Below are positions 5,994 to 6,964 of a stretch of 6,964 nt of DNA, in pieces. The stretch is from an uncultured Candidatus Saccharibacteria bacterium (lineage in GTDB: Bacteria > Patescibacteria > Saccharimonadia > Saccharimonadales > Nanosynbacteraceae). Under the pieces are notes generated by a model. That model was given only the letters and a program-made list of their open reading frames with translations, was not told where the DNA came from and did no database searches. The stretch is taken from assembly GCA_947097375.1 (NCBI GenBank), contig CAMURE010000031.1:1-6964 (forward strand), in the 5' to 3' direction. Numbering within the stretch: position 1 is the stretch's first letter; every line of letters begins with the position of its first letter. The translations under genes and the position numbers were made by a program.

Positions 5994-6023
5994 GTGAACA
6001 GTATAACACACCCAAATCACATG
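5991..6023. repeat. Inverted repeat flanking the regulator promoter (possible operator)
   Basis: Perfect 7-bp arms CATGTGA (5991-5997) and TCACATG (6017-6023) bracket the -10 box. One arm contains the start codon. Arm centres are 26 bp apart, about two and a half helical turns. A dimeric winged-helix protein binding here would block its own promoter. The role is inferred from position only. Confidence 0.4.
6000..6008 (-). promoter_or_regulatory. Extended -10 promoter of the winged-helix regulator, leaderless spacing
   Basis: The minus strand reads TGTTATACT, an extended -10 with five of six hexamer bases. GTTCAC (6 nt) separates it from the ATG at 5993, placing the expected transcription start on the start codon. 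A possible -35 TGTACA lies 16 bp upstream. The gap to the preceding stop codon is only 60 bp. Confidence 0.6.
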
Positions 6024-6032
6024 TACAGCGAA

Positions 6033-6055
6033 GAGTGACAATATATGTGTCACTC
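6033..6055. repeat. 8-bp inverted repeat across the branching-enzyme stop codon
   Basis: GAGTGACA (6033-6040) and TGTCACTC (6048-6055) are perfect arms around a 7-bp centre. It overlaps the branching-enzyme stop codon and lies just upstream of the regulator promoter. It could be an RNA hairpin ending the upstream transcript (no T-run follows) or a protein-binding site. It shares GTGA half-sites with the neighbouring repeat at 5991-6023. Confidence 0.45.
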
Positions 6056-6964
6056 AATCTCTTTGCAGAATAAGGCCACTTCGTGCTGGTATGTATACAC
6101 GTATAATATGCCCGCTATCATGTGGCGTCGTAAAATAGCGGCCGTCAGGATCAACCCGGCCCTGCCCGCCAAACTGCTTGTCGTCGCTGTCCAAAATTAC
6201 ACCGTATGATCCCGCCGCTGTCGGCACGCCATAATCCGTCCACGACTGATCGGGCGAGAAGTTCATGATAAACAGCAGGTCGCCGCGTATGAAACTAACC
6301 ACATGGTCGTGTTGGCGAATGGTCAGGTAGTGAATGCTTGGGTTGTCAACGGTTTGGATGAGTTTCATTAGACCGGCGTCAAATTCACCCAGCCATTGAT
6401 ATTTGAGAAAGCCGTTGTCGCGTAAACTCCACTGGCGCCGTGCGTGCTTGAACGACCAATTATTGCCCTGACGCGGAAAATCGATCCACTCGGGATGCCC
6501 AAATTCATTGCCCATAAAGTTAAGGTAGCCGCCGCCGTGTAGCCCAGCGGTCAGCAGCCGAATCAGCTTGTGTAGCGACACACCGCGCTCTACCGCCAGG
6601 TCCGGATCGTCTTTGTTCATATGCCAATACATTTCTTTGTCGATCAGCCGAAAAATCAGCGTCTTGTCGCCAACCAAGGCCTGGTCGTGACTCTCGGCGT
6701 AAGTGATGACTTTTTCCTCTGGGCGGTGTGAACTTAAAGTGTGCGCCAGCTCGCCCAAGTCCCAATCTTCATCGCGCTTTTCCTTCAGCGTTTTAATCCA
6801 GAGATCAGGTGCGCCCATCGCCAGTCGATAATCAAAGCCCAGGCCGCCGTGTTCTGTCGGTGCCGCCAGTCCAGGCAGTCCGCTCATTTCCTCGGCAATG
6901 GTCGTGGCGTCGGGGCGAACGGCGTGAATGACGTCATTTGCCAGCCTGAGATAGACCAAGGCGT
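6054..6964 (-). CDS. 1,4-alpha-glucan branching enzyme, GBE1-type (3' part)
   Basis: The C-terminal 303 or so residues of a GH13 glycogen branching enzyme, which makes alpha-1,6 branches in glycogen. The frame runs off the window edge. The TTG at 6959 is an internal leucine codon. Recognisable pieces are TIAEEMSG with the acid/base glutamate (the first E), GGLGFDYRLAMGAPDLWIK, YAESHDQALVGDK with the conserved His-Asp pair, and YLNFMGNEFGHPEWIDFPRQ followed by GNNWSFKHARRQW. The C-terminal beta domain reads LLFIMNFSPDQSWTDYGVPT...ILDSDDKQFGGQGRVD...VYIPARSGLILQ. These strings resemble the eukaryotic-type GBE1 (GH13_8) enzymes more than E. coli GlgB (GH13_9), so I leave the symbol blank. The catalytic nucleophile and N-terminal carbohydrate-binding module lie outside the window. 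It ends at TGA, 60 bp before the regulator. Confidence 0.92.
   Translation of the reverse strand, partial: ALVYLRLANDVIHAVRPDATTIAEEMSGLPGLAAPTEHGGLGFDYRLAMGAPDLWIKTLKEKRDEDWDLGELAHTLSSHRPEEKVITYAESHDQALVGDKTLIFRLIDKEMYWHMNKDDPDLAVERGVSLHKLIRLLTAGLHGGGYLNFMGNEFGHPEWIDFPRQGNNWSFKHARRQWSLRDNGFLKYQWLGEFDAGLMKLIQTVDNPSIHYLTIRQHDHVVSFIRGDLLFIMNFSPDQSWTDYGVPTAAGSYGVILDSDDKQFGGQGRVDPDGRYFTTPHDSGHIIRVYIPARSGLILQRD

Noticed and set aside
5994..6053. Upstream extension of the regulator to the GTG at 6053
   Set aside because: It would abut the previous stop codon and contain the extended -10 and both inverted repeats. The extra residues are not conserved-looking, and the ATG at 5993 has the right promoter spacing.
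1..6964. Mobile element, CRISPR, toxin-antitoxin or phage genes
   Set aside because: I looked for terminal repeats, transposase motifs, regularly spaced repeats and small paired genes and found none. The genes are ordinary chromosomal families.

Overview
This is a compact stretch of bacterial chromosome with eight intact or window-truncated protein genes and one broken gene. No mobile element, CRISPR array, tRNA or rRNA was seen. The genes look like ordinary bacterial housekeeping, membrane-export, nucleotide-hydrolase and glycogen functions. The organism is inferred, not proven. Features pointing to a small-genome Patescibacteria/CPR lineage such as Candidatus Saccharibacteria are the tight packing, the moderate base composition, several genes whose -10 box sits 6-7 nt before the start codon, and a glycogen branching enzyme of the type first known from eukaryotes (GBE1/GH13_8-like). 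TAG, TGA and TAA all end full-length proteins here, so the code appears standard. This argues against the UGA=Gly lineages Gracilibacteria and Absconditabacteria (SR1).

Layout. Positions 1-242 (+) hold the 3' end of uvrA. It converges with a minus-strand pair: a DedA-family membrane protein (285-953) lying 30 bp downstream of a half-size ABC exporter (984-2747, re-started here at a TTG with a strong Shine-Dalgarno). The exporter is divergent from def, peptide deformylase (2951-3553, +). The shared interval holds a TTGACA/TACAAT promoter for the exporter and an extended -10 for def. After def comes a textbook palindromic terminator, then a winged-helix/NUDIX protein (3686-4396, +). That gene overlaps the start of a nucleoside 2-deoxyribosyltransferase-like gene interrupted by one in-frame TAG (4371-4799). 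Next is a YedJ/YpgQ-like HD phosphohydrolase (4847-5560, +). Its last 20 bp overlap the 3' end of a minus-strand winged-helix regulator (5541-5993). The regulator lies just downstream of the minus-strand 3' portion of a glycogen branching enzyme (6054 to the window edge).

How the parts may work together (inference). The NUDIX, deoxyribosyltransferase-like and HD genes form a co-oriented group that could act on nucleotides or nucleotide-like metabolites (pool sanitation). The ABC exporter and DedA protein may be co-transcribed and both act at the membrane. The regulator next to the branching enzyme has inverted repeats around its promoter that suggest autoregulation.

The observations most worth following are the single-codon break in the deoxyribosyltransferase-like gene, the repeated leaderless-type promoter arrangement that fixes several start codons, and the promoter-flanking inverted repeats before the winged-helix regulator. 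I do not see a clear new multi-gene system.
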